A stretch of 64,000 nt of DNA from CBFHSF01 sp965658445 (GCA_965658445.1 CBFHSF010000010.1:1-64000), one strand, 5' to 3'; positions 34,382 to 43,949 are shown, numbered from the stretch's first letter. Translations and numbers: made by a program. The notes: generated by a model from the sequence alone, not told the origin.

Positions 34382-35638
34382 CTATTCTGCTCTTAGTGCT
34401 TCTATGGGTTTGATTTGAAGAGCGCGAACTGCTGGCAGCAGTCCGGCAAACAAACCGGCCATTACTAAAATCCCAAAGCTAGTTAGCACCAGAGATAAGT
34501 CCACACCGGGTTTCAAGAAAAACTCGCTTTCCACGCCAAATTCTCGCATTCCGATTTCTATCGCTTCCAAAAGCCACACACCAAATAATATTCCCAGTTC
34601 TCCAGCAAATAGGGTTAAGAGAACTGCTTCCAAAACTACTTGAGAAATGATGTGAATGGGTCGGGCACCGATGGCGCGTCGAACTCCAATTTCTTTGGTT
34701 CTCTCTTTCACCACCACTAACATAATATTGGAAACACCAATGGCTCCAGCCAACAAGGTGAAAATCCCAACCACTAGAGAGAGGATCTTAATCCCCGTAA
34801 AGAGGTTTTGCATTCGAGTGTATTCCGTCATCAAACTCCAGTTTCCAAAAGCTCTTTCATCTTCGGGGTGGACAGAGTGACGATTTCTCAACAAGTCCAA
34901 AATCTTTGGCTTCACATCGAGAATGGGATATTCATCATACGCGTTGAGAGAATACCACCCCACGTTGTTCCCTTGATTAAACGCTTGTTGAAAGGTGGTC
35001 AAAGGGACAAAAATGGACTGTCTATCTTCTTCTGCGTCGTTACCCGTCTTTTGCGTTTCGTACACCCCTACTACTTTGAAATTGACTCCTTGAATCTGAA
35101 CATAGGTTCCCAAGGGTTCTTCTCCTTCCTCGTAAAGCATTTCAACACAGCGCTTACCCAGCACACATACCTTGCGCTTTTCATCCAGGTCCGTTTGATT
35201 GAGGAATCTTCCGGTTTCTATGGTTTTGGCTTCTACCAATAAATACTCAGGCACATCGCCGTAAATGGAAAAGGCCCCTGACTTAAGACCGTGAATTACG
35301 TTGTTTCCCCCGCGATATCCGCCCAATTGATTTCTTGGACATACGTAGCGCAATTCGGGGATATTCTCCTTTAGGGCCTTGGTGTCGTCATTGGTAAGTC
35401 GAAAGTATCGACCTCTTGGAAACCCCTTGTAAGGCATTGAAGTTCCCTGAGTCCATAAAAACATGGAATTGGTAGCCCAGCGGCCCATTCCCGCTGACAC
35501 CCCATTGTTAAGGCCATTACCTGCACCCATCATAATAATGAGCATGGTGATTCCCCAAAACACCCCAAAAGCGGTGAGGGCAGCTCTTACTTTGTTCTTC
35601 TTAATGGAAGCCCATACTTCTGAAAACAATTCTCCCAT
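34382..35638 (-). CDS. ABC transporter permease, MacB/FtsX type (second)
   Basis: Inner-membrane permease of 418 residues. MacB-type topology: helix 1 (near 15-40: AFGVFWGITMLIIMMGAG), a large periplasmic domain (about 45-275), then three C-terminal helices with NIMLVVVKERTKEIGVRRAIGA, the coupling helix to the ATPase, and PIEALRAE at the end. MacB-type pumps act mechanically on periplasmic substrates. Its ATG overlaps the stop of the preceding permease (TAATG), so they are translationally coupled and probably form a heterodimer with the ATPase at 36868. Confidence 0.88.
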   Translation of the reverse strand: MGELFSEVWASIKKNKVRAALTAFGVFWGITMLIIMMGAGNGLNNGVSAGMGRWATNSMFLWTQGTSMPYKGFPRGRYFRLTNDDTKALKENIPELRYVCPRNQLGGYRGGNNVIHGLKSGAFSIYGDVPEYLLVEAKTIETGRFLNQTDLDEKRKVCVLGKRCVEMLYEEGEEPLGTYVQIQGVNFKVVGVYETQKTGNDAEEDRQSIFVPLTTFQQAFNQGNNVGWYSLNAYDEYPILDVKPKILDLLRNRHSVHPEDERAFGNWSLMTEYTRMQNLFTGIKILSLVVGIFTLLAGAIGVSNIMLVVVKERTKEIGVRRAIGARPIHIISQVVLEAVLLTLFAGELGILFGVWLLEAIEIGMREFGVESEFFLKPGVDLSLVLTSFGILVMAGLFAGLLPAVRALQIKPIEALRAE

Positions 35639-36855
35639 TATTCTTCTTTTAAAGCTTCTATTGGTCTAACGGATGCAGCTTTGGTGGCGGGAACCAATCC
35701 AGCCAACCCACCTGCAATTACCAATACCGCGGTTGTGGAGAGAGCAATAACGATATCTACTTCCGGGTTCTGGAACATTTCTCCCTTGATATCACTTCCT
35801 ATGCTCTCCAATAGGAATACGCCAAACAACAAACCCAAATACCCACTAAAACCTGTGATAATTACGGCTTCCGTTAAAATTTGTTTTACAATACTTGCCG
35901 GGGTAGCTCCTAAGGCCTTTCGAATTCCGATTTCACGGGTGCGTTCCTTAACTACAATCATCATAATGTTAGAAACTCCAACAATTCCCGCGATGATGGT
36001 ACCGATTCCAATGATCCAAATAAACAGCTCGATGGCTCCGAGTACTCCGTAAATCTTTTCCAATTCCTCACGGGGTGTTCCCGTAAAAATAGCACGAGGG
36101 TCTTCTGGTGAAAACTGGTGCCTTTGCGCAAAGTCCTTTCTGAGAATTTCCTGAAACGCCAATATCTCTTCCAAGTTCATGGAAGGAACATTTATGGACA
36201 TTCTGCGAATGTTGTTTCCTCCGTTAAAAACTTTTTGAGCAGTGTAGATGGGAAGGTAAACGACCCTTTCTTCATTTTCTCCTCCTTCGTCTCTAAAGAC
36301 ACCTACAACCTTAAAGGAGATTCCATTGACCTTGATGTACTTGCCCATGGGGTCTTCCTCCTTGAATAAGTCCCTAGCCACAAGCCTTCCAATAATAGCC
36401 ACCTTTCTGGATTCCTCTAAATCGTTCTCATTGATGTATCGACCTTGGGTTATGATGGTGTTCTCTAGAGCTTGATGCCCTGGGTGCACTGAGCGCACAG
36501 AGTACGAACCGAATTCCGTTCCGTAAACCACTTGTGCCCCCCAAATCATAAAGCGACCACTCATCTGTTCTATCTGAGGATAGGTCGCCTCAAGGTGTTT
36601 GTAATCTTCATTAGTCATCTGAATGCGGCGGCCCGCCTTCATTCCCTTATAGGGCATTCCAGTAATGTCCGTACGAATCCAAATCATATTGGTTGCATCG
36701 TCAATAAACATGGCAGAGATTCCATTTCTAAGTCCTCTACCCGCCCCAAGCAAAATCACCAGCATAAAGATTCCCCAAGCCACAGAAAACCCTGTCAAAA
36801 AGGTTCTGAGCTTATTCTTCTTTATGGTGGACCATATTTCGAATAATAAATCCAT
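35638..36855 (-). CDS. ABC transporter permease, MacB/FtsX type (first)
   Basis: Permease of 405 residues with the same layout as its neighbour: helix 1 (VAWGIFMLVILLGAGRGL), a periplasmic MacB domain, and three terminal helices with NIMMIVVKERTREIGIRKALGA and PIEALKEE. Sequence differs enough from the next permease to imply an old duplication. It lies 12 bp after the ATPase gene and overlaps the second permease by one base. No periplasmic adaptor (HlyD/MacA-like) is encoded next to it. Confidence 0.88.
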   Translation of the reverse strand: MDLLFEIWSTIKKNKLRTFLTGFSVAWGIFMLVILLGAGRGLRNGISAMFIDDATNMIWIRTDITGMPYKGMKAGRRIQMTNEDYKHLEATYPQIEQMSGRFMIWGAQVVYGTEFGSYSVRSVHPGHQALENTIITQGRYINENDLEESRKVAIIGRLVARDLFKEEDPMGKYIKVNGISFKVVGVFRDEGGENEERVVYLPIYTAQKVFNGGNNIRRMSINVPSMNLEEILAFQEILRKDFAQRHQFSPEDPRAIFTGTPREELEKIYGVLGAIELFIWIIGIGTIIAGIVGVSNIMMIVVKERTREIGIRKALGATPASIVKQILTEAVIITGFSGYLGLLFGVFLLESIGSDIKGEMFQNPEVDIVIALSTTAVLVIAGGLAGLVPATKAASVRPIEALKEE

Positions 36856-36867
36856 AGTGAAGCTACT

Positions 36868-37533
36868 CTATTGTGATACGATCACTCCGTCCTTAAGGCG
36901 GATGGTGCGATTGGTCATTTCTGCAATGTCCTGCTCATGGGTAACTACAATAACGGTAATTCCCTGATTGTTGATGTCTTTAAAAACATCCATAACCTCG
37001 TAGGAGGTTTGCGTGTCTAAGGCTCCTGTAGGTTCATCTGCCAAGAGAACACGAGGTTCTGCAATGAGGGAACGCGCAATGGCTACGCGTTGTTTTTGCC
37101 CTCCACTCAATTCCGATGGAAGGTGATCCGCTCGGTCCGCCAATCCAACCTTTTCTAGGTACTCCATAGCCTTCTTATTTCGCTTTGCGCGAGAGACTCC
37201 TTGGTAGTATAGAGGAAGTGCTACGTTTTCTAGTGCGGTTTTGTAGGCAATGAGGTTAAAGCTCTGGAATACAAAACCCAAAAACTTATTTCGATAACGC
37301 GCAGCTTGTGCTTCCGAGAGGTCCTTAATCAAGGTGTCTCCTAGCGTATATGTACCTGAATTGTAATTGTCCAGAATTCCCAAAATATTGAGCAAGGTGG
37401 ATTTACCGGAGCCTGAGGAGCCCATAATAGAAACGAATTCTCCGTCTTTAATATGTAAATCCAATCCCTTGAGAACCTCCAATTGGCCACCGCCAACAGG
37501 ATAGGACTTAGTGAGATTTTCTAAGCGAATCAT
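36868..37533 (-). CDS. ABC transporter ATP-binding protein, LolD/MacB-type
   Basis: ATPase subunit of 221 residues. Motifs: IMGSSGSGKSTLLNILG (Walker A), FVFQSFNLIAYKTALENV (Q-loop), ELSGGQKQRVAIARSLI (signature), VLLADEPTGALD (Walker B) and VVTHEQDIA (H-loop). Length and sequence fit the MacB/LolD/FtsE branch. ATG 37533 (MIRLENLTKSYPVGGGQ) is chosen over the frame extension to 37620, which has no family similarity. It leads a three-gene operon with the two permeases. Confidence 0.92.
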   Translation of the reverse strand: MIRLENLTKSYPVGGGQLEVLKGLDLHIKDGEFVSIMGSSGSGKSTLLNILGILDNYNSGTYTLGDTLIKDLSEAQAARYRNKFLGFVFQSFNLIAYKTALENVALPLYYQGVSRAKRNKKAMEYLEKVGLADRADHLPSELSGGQKQRVAIARSLIAEPRVLLADEPTGALDTQTSYEVMDVFKDINNQGITVIVVTHEQDIAEMTNRTIRLKDGVIVSQ

Positions 37534-37804
37534 TAAGTGATGATGAGAGAGTGTTTCGTCAATTCTTGTGTAGCTGCAGCAAGGTACAAAAAGAAGGTAG
37601 TTTCCTTCAAAAAAATGCATGCTTTCCTATTCACCTAACCCATTTATTAGACCAACAGTCCCAAAAGTGAGACTGAAAATCGAAAAAAAAGTAAAATAGG
37701 GGCAAATAATTACAAATTGTTGACATAATGTGAAACTTGAATTTATGGAATAACCACTTTCGGTTGATACATTGCCATCAGACAAACGCCTAAAAATCAA
37801 TACC

Positions 37805-38278
37805 ATGAATTCACGACAACGTTCTAAGTTTAAGATGATGCAAAACACTCTTCAACTATTGGAGAGCAAAACTCACTTGTATGATCAATTGCCCGGTCTT
37901 GCTCGACCTGTAGAAGCTTTGAGACGATTGCTTCATGAAATTGGCGAGGTGGATAGTTTCTTTATTCTACCTCCTATGTCTGAGGACAATACCTTTCATC
38001 AAAACCTCAGAAACAAAAAAGTCCATGTTTACAGGATACAGAGGCGCAACCTCTTTAAAATGGCTCGCATTGTTTTGACGAAAACCATTGATGTAGAAAT
38101 CAATTCGGTACGAAACCAATTTCCAGTGGACTACTTCACCTATAGCATGTGTAGAAGATTAAACGACCCAAAATTCCCACATTTGGGACGCATGAAGTGG
38201 GAAATGAAATCTCCTTCCAACCTATTGGTGAGAACACCACAACCCTTTGTGTTAAAACTCAAGAACATTGCGAGTTAA
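37805..38278 (+). CDS. Hypothetical protein, function unknown
   Basis: Basic protein of 157 residues that I do not recognise. No signal peptide or membrane helix. It has helical segments (MMQNTLQLLESKTHLYDQL, RPVEALRRLLHEIGEV) and a strongly basic middle (RIQRRNLFKMARIVL) that could contact nucleic acid or ribosome, but no named motif. ATG 37805 is preferred to TTG 37772. It is a single-gene unit followed by a bidirectional terminator. The 180 bp upstream is A/T-rich and I see no good promoter. Confidence 0.65.
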   Translation: MNSRQRSKFKMMQNTLQLLESKTHLYDQLPGLARPVEALRRLLHEIGEVDSFFILPPMSEDNTFHQNLRNKKVHVYRIQRRNLFKMARIVLTKTIDVEINSVRNQFPVDYFTYSMCRRLNDPKFPHLGRMKWEMKSPSNLLVRTPQPFVLKLKNIAS

Positions 38279-38310
38279 TGATTACGAGTTAACCTATGAA
38301 TCAAAAAATA

Positions 38311-38338
38311 AAAAAGCTCCCAATGGGGAGCTTTTTTT
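38311..38338. terminator. Bidirectional terminator between the hypothetical gene and ettA
   Basis: Stem AAAAAGCTCCC/GGGAGCTTTTT with AATG loop and flanking A and T tracts, between two convergent genes. Confidence 0.9.
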
Positions 38339-38366
38339 ATGGTCTTTCGCAAAGGACAAATCTCCT

Positions 38367-40058
38367 TTACTCTTTGATCAACTTCTTGTACTTGAATTTC
38401 TTGGGTTCCACATTGCCCATTCTCTTTCTCTTGTTTTCTTCATAATCAGAGAAGGATCCTTCAAAGTAGTACACTTGAGATTCTCCCTCAAAGGCTAGAA
38501 TGTGTGTACACACGCGATCCAGGAACCAGCGGTCGTGACTGATAATTACGGCACAACCTGCGAAACTTGCTAAACCTTCTTCCAATGCGCGTAGCGTATT
38601 GATATCCAAATCGTTGGTAGGCTCATCCAGAAGAATTACGTTACCACCTTCCTTGAGCGCCATGGCCAAGTGAAGTCGGTTTCTCTCTCCTCCTGAAAGG
38701 ACTCCTACTTTTTTACCTTGGTCACCCCCTGCGAAGTTAAATCGACTGAGGTAGGCTCTGGTGTTGATGTTTTGTCCTCCCAATTCAAACTGTTCTTGTC
38801 CGTCCGCAACCGTCTCAAAAATGGTTTTCTCGGGTTGAATTTTTTCGTGGGTTTGGTCTACGTAGCTTATTTCAACGGTTTCTCCCTTTGTGAAGTTTCC
38901 ACTGTCAGGAGTTTCCTGATCCATAATCATCTTAAAGATGGTAGACTTACCCGCACCGTTGGGACCAATAATCCCTACAATTCCCGCAGGTGGCAATGTG
39001 AAGTTCAAATCTTCATACAGAAGCTTTTCGCCATAGGCCTTTTTCACGTGATTGGCATCAATAACATTGGTTCCCAAACGGGGTCCTGAAGGGATAAAGA
39101 TTTCCAATCTGGCCTCTTTCTCCCTTTGCTCCTCGTTCAAGAGTTTGTCGTAGTTATTAAGACGGGCTTTGGATTTTGCCTGACGTCCTTTGGGATTCAT
39201 GCGAACCCACTCCAATTCTTTCTCTAATGTCTTTCTTCGCTTAGATGCTTGCTTTTCTTCCTGTGCAAGGCGCTTGGTCTTTTGATCCAACCAAGACGAG
39301 TAATTTCCCTTCCAAGGAATACCCTCTCCTCTATCCAACTCCAAAATCCAACCGGCTACATTGTCCAAGAAGTATCGGTCGTGCGTTACGGCAATTACCG
39401 TCCCCTTGTACTGCTGCAAATGCTGTTCTAACCACAAAATAGACTCTGCGTCCAAGTGGTTGGTTGGCTCATCCAAAAGCAAAACATCGGGTTGCTTGAG
39501 AAGTAATCTACAAAGCGCTACACGTCTTCTCTCTCCTCCAGACAGCACGTTAATGGGAGTATCCGCGTCCGGGCAATTCAAGGCGTCCATGGCACGGCTC
39601 AACATGGTGTCGAGTTCCCAGGCGTTGGTGGCGTCAATCTGATCTTGAAGTTGTGCTTGACGATTCATGAGCTCCTCCATTTTATCGGGGTTCTCATATA
39701 CTTCGGGCAACCCGAATTGATCGTTGATCTTGTTGTATTCGTCGAGGATGTCCACAGTTTCTTGAACCCCTTCTTTTACGATTTCAATAACCGTTTTGGA
39801 CTCGTCCAACTCGGGCTCTTGCTCTAGGTACCCTACGGTGTAACCAGGAGACCAAACGACATCCCCGCGGTAGCTCTTTTCTATACCAGCGATAATCTTC
39901 ATCAAGGTTGACTTACCCGAACCGTTGAGTCCAAGAATTCCGATTTTAGCGCCGTAGAAAAAGCTCAAGTAAATGTCCTTGAGGATGGCCTTGTTGTTGT
40001 TGGGCAGAATTTTGGAAACTCCGCTCATTGAAAATATTACCTTATTATCTTCTGACAT
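38367..40058 (-). CDS. ettA: Energy-dependent translational throttle protein EttA
   Basis: ABC-F ATPase of 563 residues that binds the ribosomal E site and gates entry into elongation according to the ATP/ADP ratio. Both nucleotide sites look intact: GLNGSGKSTLMKI, VLSGGERRRVALCRLLL, LLLDEPTNHLD, and GPNGAGKSTIFKM, VLSGGERNRLHLAMALK, ILLDEPTNDLD. The arm motif between toe and linker (DEYNKINDQFG) and the linker EWVRMNPKGRQAKSKARL are EttA-specific. It is distinct from the YbiT-like protein at 6850, whose second Walker A is altered. Confidence 0.95.
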   Translation of the reverse strand: MSEDNKVIFSMSGVSKILPNNNKAILKDIYLSFFYGAKIGILGLNGSGKSTLMKIIAGIEKSYRGDVVWSPGYTVGYLEQEPELDESKTVIEIVKEGVQETVDILDEYNKINDQFGLPEVYENPDKMEELMNRQAQLQDQIDATNAWELDTMLSRAMDALNCPDADTPINVLSGGERRRVALCRLLLKQPDVLLLDEPTNHLDAESILWLEQHLQQYKGTVIAVTHDRYFLDNVAGWILELDRGEGIPWKGNYSSWLDQKTKRLAQEEKQASKRRKTLEKELEWVRMNPKGRQAKSKARLNNYDKLLNEEQREKEARLEIFIPSGPRLGTNVIDANHVKKAYGEKLLYEDLNFTLPPAGIVGIIGPNGAGKSTIFKMIMDQETPDSGNFTKGETVEISYVDQTHEKIQPEKTIFETVADGQEQFELGGQNINTRAYLSRFNFAGGDQGKKVGVLSGGERNRLHLAMALKEGGNVILLDEPTNDLDINTLRALEEGLASFAGCAVIISHDRWFLDRVCTHILAFEGESQVYYFEGSFSDYEENKRKRMGNVEPKKFKYKKLIKE

Positions 40059-40177
40059 GGTATGGTGTTTATCTCGATTTGTGATCTATTGTCGATTCTT
40101 TTATCGATTGGTTTGAATTGTTTTAAAGGAACATGGGCGTTTCGCGAATATCCGAAAATTCTATGGGAAGCTAGGCT

Positions 40178-40942
40178 CTACTCGCGGTCCTTTTCTTCTG
40201 TAGCCTTGGGATTGTCGGGATTATCTAGTTCACCGGGCTCTTCTTCCCCATTTTCCGGGGGAGGCGGATAAAAGGGAACCCTTTCTTTTAAGGTTCCTTC
40301 GGCGAAAGCAATCTGAAGAATGTTTTCTATCAGCTTGTCTTCCGGATCGTTGATGGGATCGTACTCCTTCTTTAGGGAAATGTCATACCAGTTGGCCATG
40401 GCGTTCCACCAAAAGGCCTTCCATGAGGAACGGTACTCAGAAATCAGTTCGTACACCGTCTTTCCGGTCTCTTTGTAAATCAGTTTACACAAGATTTGAC
40501 CTTCTGATCGGGTGAGTTTTTTGAGTTTGGGTTCAAAGCGTTCCTCGAGAAATTCTTGATACTCCACAATGTGTCGCTTGCGTTGTCGCTTGCTTTCTAA
40601 AGTATCTAATGCGAGGTTGAGGGAATCTAGCTTGTCCCCAGCCATAATGGCGTAGGGATATACTTTGTTCACCTTTCTCTTCAGAATTATATATCTCCTA
40701 CGAGCCTCTGCATCCGAAAAGGTGGGCTTGCTCACGACGAGGATCTCATCCAATATTTCCCATGGAATGGTATCCCCCTGTTCTGTGATGAGAACGGGCT
40801 TTACGTGCTCGGGATTAATGGACGTAGAATCACTTTGAGTCGTATCCTGCTGTCCCAATGCAGTTAGGGAAACCAATAAGAATAGGAATGCAATCCTAAA
40901 GCGTGCGGTTTCTCTTCCAGTTAGAAATTGTGGTTTGGGCAT
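40178..40942 (-). CDS. DUF4294 domain secreted protein
   Basis: Protein of 254 residues. A signal-peptide-like segment FRIAFLFLLVSLTALGQ leads a DUF4294 domain (about 45-200) with ITEQGDTIPWEILDEI, RRRYIILKRKVNKVYPYAIMA and KLIYKETGKTVYELISEYRS, followed by an acidic, proline-rich tail. DUF4294 is confined mainly to Bacteroidota and is uncharacterised. The start is set at ATG 40942, inside the 3' end of accC (47-bp overlap), because it is the last ATG giving an export signal. The frame extends further into accC but that is antisense-free shadow sequence. It is probably co-transcribed with accC. Confidence 0.78.
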   Translation of the reverse strand: MPKPQFLTGRETARFRIAFLFLLVSLTALGQQDTTQSDSTSINPEHVKPVLITEQGDTIPWEILDEILVVSKPTFSDAEARRRYIILKRKVNKVYPYAIMAGDKLDSLNLALDTLESKRQRKRHIVEYQEFLEERFEPKLKKLTRSEGQILCKLIYKETGKTVYELISEYRSSWKAFWWNAMANWYDISLKKEYDPINDPEDKLIENILQIAFAEGTLKERVPFYPPPPENGEEEPGELDNPDNPKATEEKDRE

Positions 40943-42392
40943 TCTCCACATTGGGAACCTGATCGTTTTTATGTTTTTCAAGAATGACATTTGCCATGAT
41001 GGCTGCAACTTTCGCGCCGTCTTCATCAAATCTATCCAAGGATTCTGGTGTAAAGTAATCTGCCACAAACGAGGTGGTAAAATCACCAGATACAAAAGCG
41101 GGATGTTCCATAACAAAACGACCGAATCCAAGGGTTGTTTCAATTCCAACCACCTTGTATTCATCAATGGCACGCTTCATTCTATCAATGGCTTCCTCAC
41201 GAGTATCTCCGTGGGTAGAAAGCTTAGAAATCATGGGGTCATAGTAAATGGGAATTTCCATTCCCTCTTCAAAACCGTCATCAACACGGATTCCAGGCCC
41301 CATGGGACGTCTGTATTTTTTCAAAAGACCAATGTCTGGCAAGAAGTTATTGGCAGGGTTTTCTGCGTAGACCCTAACTTCAATAGAGTGACCATTGATC
41401 TTGAGGTCTTCTTGAGCAAAGGACAATTTCTCTCCTCTGGCTACTTTGATTTGTTCTTTCACCAAATCCAATCCCGTGATCCACTCCGTTACGGGGTGTT
41501 CCACTTGGAGGCGCGTATTCATTTCCAAAAAGTAAAAATCACCCGAGCCGTCGTAAATAAACTCAACCGTTCCTGCGCCCACATAGTTACAGGCCTTGGC
41601 AACATTAACAGCGGCTTGTCCCATGGCTTCTCTCTTCTCTGGAGAAAGAACCGCGGAAGGCGCCTCTTCAATTACCTTCTGGTGTCTTCTTTGAATGGAA
41701 CAGTCTCTTTCAAATAGGTGAACGACGTTTCCGTGAGTATCCGCAAGTACTTGAATCTCGATATGACGAGGGTTTACCGCAAACTTCTCTACGAAAACAG
41801 AACCGTCACCAAACGCTGAAGTCGCTTCCGAAACGGCCAATTCCATTTGAGATTCAAACTCATCGGCACCGTGTACCAAGCGCATTCCCTTTCCACCACC
41901 ACCGGCAGAGGCTTTGATGAGAACGGGAAATCCAATGTCTGAGGCAATCTTCTTGGCCTCTTCCACATCGGTGATGGCACCTTCCGTACCTGGAATCATG
42001 GGAACATTAAACTCTTTTACGGTGGCTTTGGCCTGCAGCTTATCCCCCATCACTCGGATGGCCTCTGAAGAAGGTCCCACAAATATGATTCCTGCCTTCT
42101 CTACTTTTTCAGCAAACTCCGCATTCTCTGAGAGAAAACCGTACCCGGGGTGAATGGCGTCTACACCCAATCTAAGGGCCTCAGAAATGATCTTATCTCC
42201 CAACAAATAACTCTGTGCAGAAGCGGGAGGTCCCAAGTGAATGGCCTGGTCCGCGTAGGTTACGTGTGGAGACAATCTATCGGCATCAGAATAAACAGCT
42301 ACGGTCTTAAGTCCCATTTCACGGGCTGACCTCATAACTCTTAGGGCAATTTCGCCGCGGTTTGCAACGAGAAGTTTTGTGATTTTCTTCAT
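40896..42392 (-). CDS. accC: Biotin carboxylase subunit of acetyl/acyl-CoA carboxylase
   Basis: ATP-grasp enzyme of 498 residues that carboxylates biotin on a carrier protein, first step of fatty-acid synthesis or acyl-CoA carboxylation. Motifs: LLVANRGEIALRVMRSARE, HPGYGFLSENAEFAE, KASAGGGGKGMRLV (ATP loop), VEKFAVNPRHIEIQVLAD and EMNTRLQVEHPVTE (catalytic). It is about 50 residues longer than E. coli AccC, with an extra C-terminal helical tail, as in the stand-alone acyl-CoA carboxylase type of Bacteroidota. No biotin carrier gene is adjacent. Its end overlaps the DUF4294 gene. Confidence 0.92.
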   Translation of the reverse strand: MKKITKLLVANRGEIALRVMRSAREMGLKTVAVYSDADRLSPHVTYADQAIHLGPPASAQSYLLGDKIISEALRLGVDAIHPGYGFLSENAEFAEKVEKAGIIFVGPSSEAIRVMGDKLQAKATVKEFNVPMIPGTEGAITDVEEAKKIASDIGFPVLIKASAGGGGKGMRLVHGADEFESQMELAVSEATSAFGDGSVFVEKFAVNPRHIEIQVLADTHGNVVHLFERDCSIQRRHQKVIEEAPSAVLSPEKREAMGQAAVNVAKACNYVGAGTVEFIYDGSGDFYFLEMNTRLQVEHPVTEWITGLDLVKEQIKVARGEKLSFAQEDLKINGHSIEVRVYAENPANNFLPDIGLLKKYRRPMGPGIRVDDGFEEGMEIPIYYDPMISKLSTHGDTREEAIDRMKRAIDEYKVVGIETTLGFGRFVMEHPAFVSGDFTTSFVADYFTPESLDRFDEDGAKVAAIMANVILEKHKNDQVPNVENAQTTISNWKRNRTL

Positions 42393-42401
42393 GGTTTTTC
42401 T

Positions 42402-42794
42402 TTATACAAATCGAATGTCCTTAACCGTTCCCGGCTTTTGGACAGACTCATTCATCGCTTCTATTATTTTGGTCTTGTGCCACTGCAGCTCCTGTCTCAG
42501 GACAGAAGATTTAAGTTTCACATACAGTATTCCTCTTTTAAACTCAACCTTGTCCGTTTTGTTGGCCACTGCCGGGCCCATCACTCTATCCCAATTCACA
42601 ATGAGTTCAGTTTTTAAGAGCTTGTCTTCCAAACCCGATTCTTTGAGAAAGGCCTTGAGGCCATCNNNNNNNNNNNNNNNNNNNNNNNNNNNNNNNNNNN
42701 NNNNNNNNNNNNNNNNNNNNNNNNNNNNNNNNNNNNNNNNNNNNNNNNNNNNNNNNNNNNNNNNACCTAACTTGATTTCGTTCTTCTTTCTCAT
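42402..42794 (-). CDS. DUF721 family protein interrupted by a scaffold gap
   Basis: Residues before the gap (MRKKNEIKLG) and after it (DGLKAFLKESGLEDKLLK, NWDRVMGPAV, LYVKLKSSVLRQELQWHK) belong to the DUF721/DciA-like family, small basic proteins often near recF or gyrase genes and, in the DciA branch, involved in loading the replicative helicase. Removing the 99 N gives an uninterrupted family-length protein of about 97 residues, so the real gap may be near zero. Its ATG overlaps the recF stop by four bases, indicating a coupled operon. Confidence 0.8.
   Translation of the reverse strand: MRKKNEIKLGXXXXXXXXXXXXXXXXXXXXXXXXXXXXXXXXXDGLKAFLKESGLEDKLLKTELIVNWDRVMGPAVANKTDKVEFKRGILYVKLKSSVLRQELQWHKTKIIEAMNESVQKPGTVKDIRFV
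42666..42764. other. Run of 99 undetermined bases (scaffold gap)
   Basis: N stretch inside the DUF721 gene. The protein on both sides joins smoothly when the N are removed, so the length is not informative. Confidence 0.99.
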
Positions 42795-43912
42795 TGGGGT
42801 TCTTCGTGAATTTTTCCGTCGGTTGAGACCTCGAAAATACGAGAATCTTCGTTTATGCGCTTGGTAATATCTCGAGTTCTGTCCGAATGGGTATCAGAAA
42901 TAAATATTTGACCAAAGTGATGCTCGTTCACCAAGCGAATTAATGCCTCCACACGCGTCTCGTCCAATTTGTCAAAAATATCGTCCAAGAGCAGCAAGGG
43001 CACGGTTTGCGTCTTGCGCTTCAAGAATTCAAACTGAGCCAATTTTAGAGCAATGGTAAAGGATTTCTGTTGACCTTGACTTCCCGTTTTTTTGAGGGAA
43101 TGATCTTTTAATGTCAACGCTAAATCGTCTTTGTGAATTCCCACAGAGGTATATTGCAGGACTTGATCCTTGGCTCTAACCTTTACCAAAAGGCTCTGCA
43201 AATCACTTTCAAACAGATGAGAAGAATACTCCAATGAAATCTCTTCGGAGCCATTGCTTATGGCTTGATGGTACTCCTGTAGGATGGGCAAAAGTTCATC
43301 GATAAAGGCCTTTCTCTTTTCAAAGATGTGCTGCGCCTTCTCGGAGAGCTGTATGTCTAGGACTTCCAATGTTTCCGCATCAAAAGTTCTATTGGCTGCA
43401 AAAAACTTGAGGAGTGCATTTCTTTGGGCCAAGGTCTTGTTGTAAGCCAATAAAGTATTTAAATACTCCTTGTCAGATTGTGAAATGACCCCGTCCATAA
43501 ACTTCCTTCTGACTTCACTGCCTTCATTGATGAGATCTCTGTCCGCTGGTGAAATAATGACCAATGGATAGTTTCCAATGTGATCGCTAAGCCTTGGGTA
43601 TTCCTTTTTATTCTTGCGAAGGGACTTTTTCTGACCTCGCTTTAGGCCACAGTAAATCTTATCCAATCCCATCCCCTTGTTAAAATGTCCTTCCAAAACC
43701 ATGTAGTCCTCATCAAATCGGATGTTGTTTGCATCGGAACTGTTGAAGTAGCTCTTTGTAAAGGACAAATAGTAGATGGAATCGAGCAAATTGGTCTTCC
43801 CCGCACCGTTCTTACCAACAAAGCAATTGATCTTGTCAGAGAAGGTCAATTCAGCTTCTGGGTAGTTCTTAAAATTTACGAGGTGTAATCGCTCTAGGAC
43901 CAAGGAATTCAT
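42791..43912 (-). CDS. recF: DNA replication/repair protein RecF
   Basis: SMC-like ATPase of 373 residues that works with RecO and RecR to load RecA at single-strand gaps. Motifs: CFVGKNGAGKTNLLDSIYYL (Walker A), SQGQQKSFTIALKLAQFE (signature) and LLLLDDIFDKLDETR (Walker B and D-loop). The N-terminal LERLHLVNFKNYPEAEL is typical. Start ATG 43912 is chosen; the frame extends 60 codons upstream through hydrophobic, non-homologous sequence and into the divergent TPR gene. It is followed by DUF721 with a four-base overlap. Confidence 0.94.
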   Translation of the reverse strand: MNSLVLERLHLVNFKNYPEAELTFSDKINCFVGKNGAGKTNLLDSIYYLSFTKSYFNSSDANNIRFDEDYMVLEGHFNKGMGLDKIYCGLKRGQKKSLRKNKKEYPRLSDHIGNYPLVIISPADRDLINEGSEVRRKFMDGVISQSDKEYLNTLLAYNKTLAQRNALLKFFAANRTFDAETLEVLDIQLSEKAQHIFEKRKAFIDELLPILQEYHQAISNGSEEISLEYSSHLFESDLQSLLVKVRAKDQVLQYTSVGIHKDDLALTLKDHSLKKTGSQGQQKSFTIALKLAQFEFLKRKTQTVPLLLLDDIFDKLDETRVEALIRLVNEHHFGQIFISDTHSDRTRDITKRINEDSRIFEVSTDGKIHEEPQ

Positions 43913-43949
43913 GGCCGTAAAAATACATATATATACGAGTAAAAAGGAC

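Noticed and set aside
40943..41173. Longer N-terminus of the DUF4294 gene
   Set aside because: It lies wholly inside accC in another frame and precedes the signal peptide.
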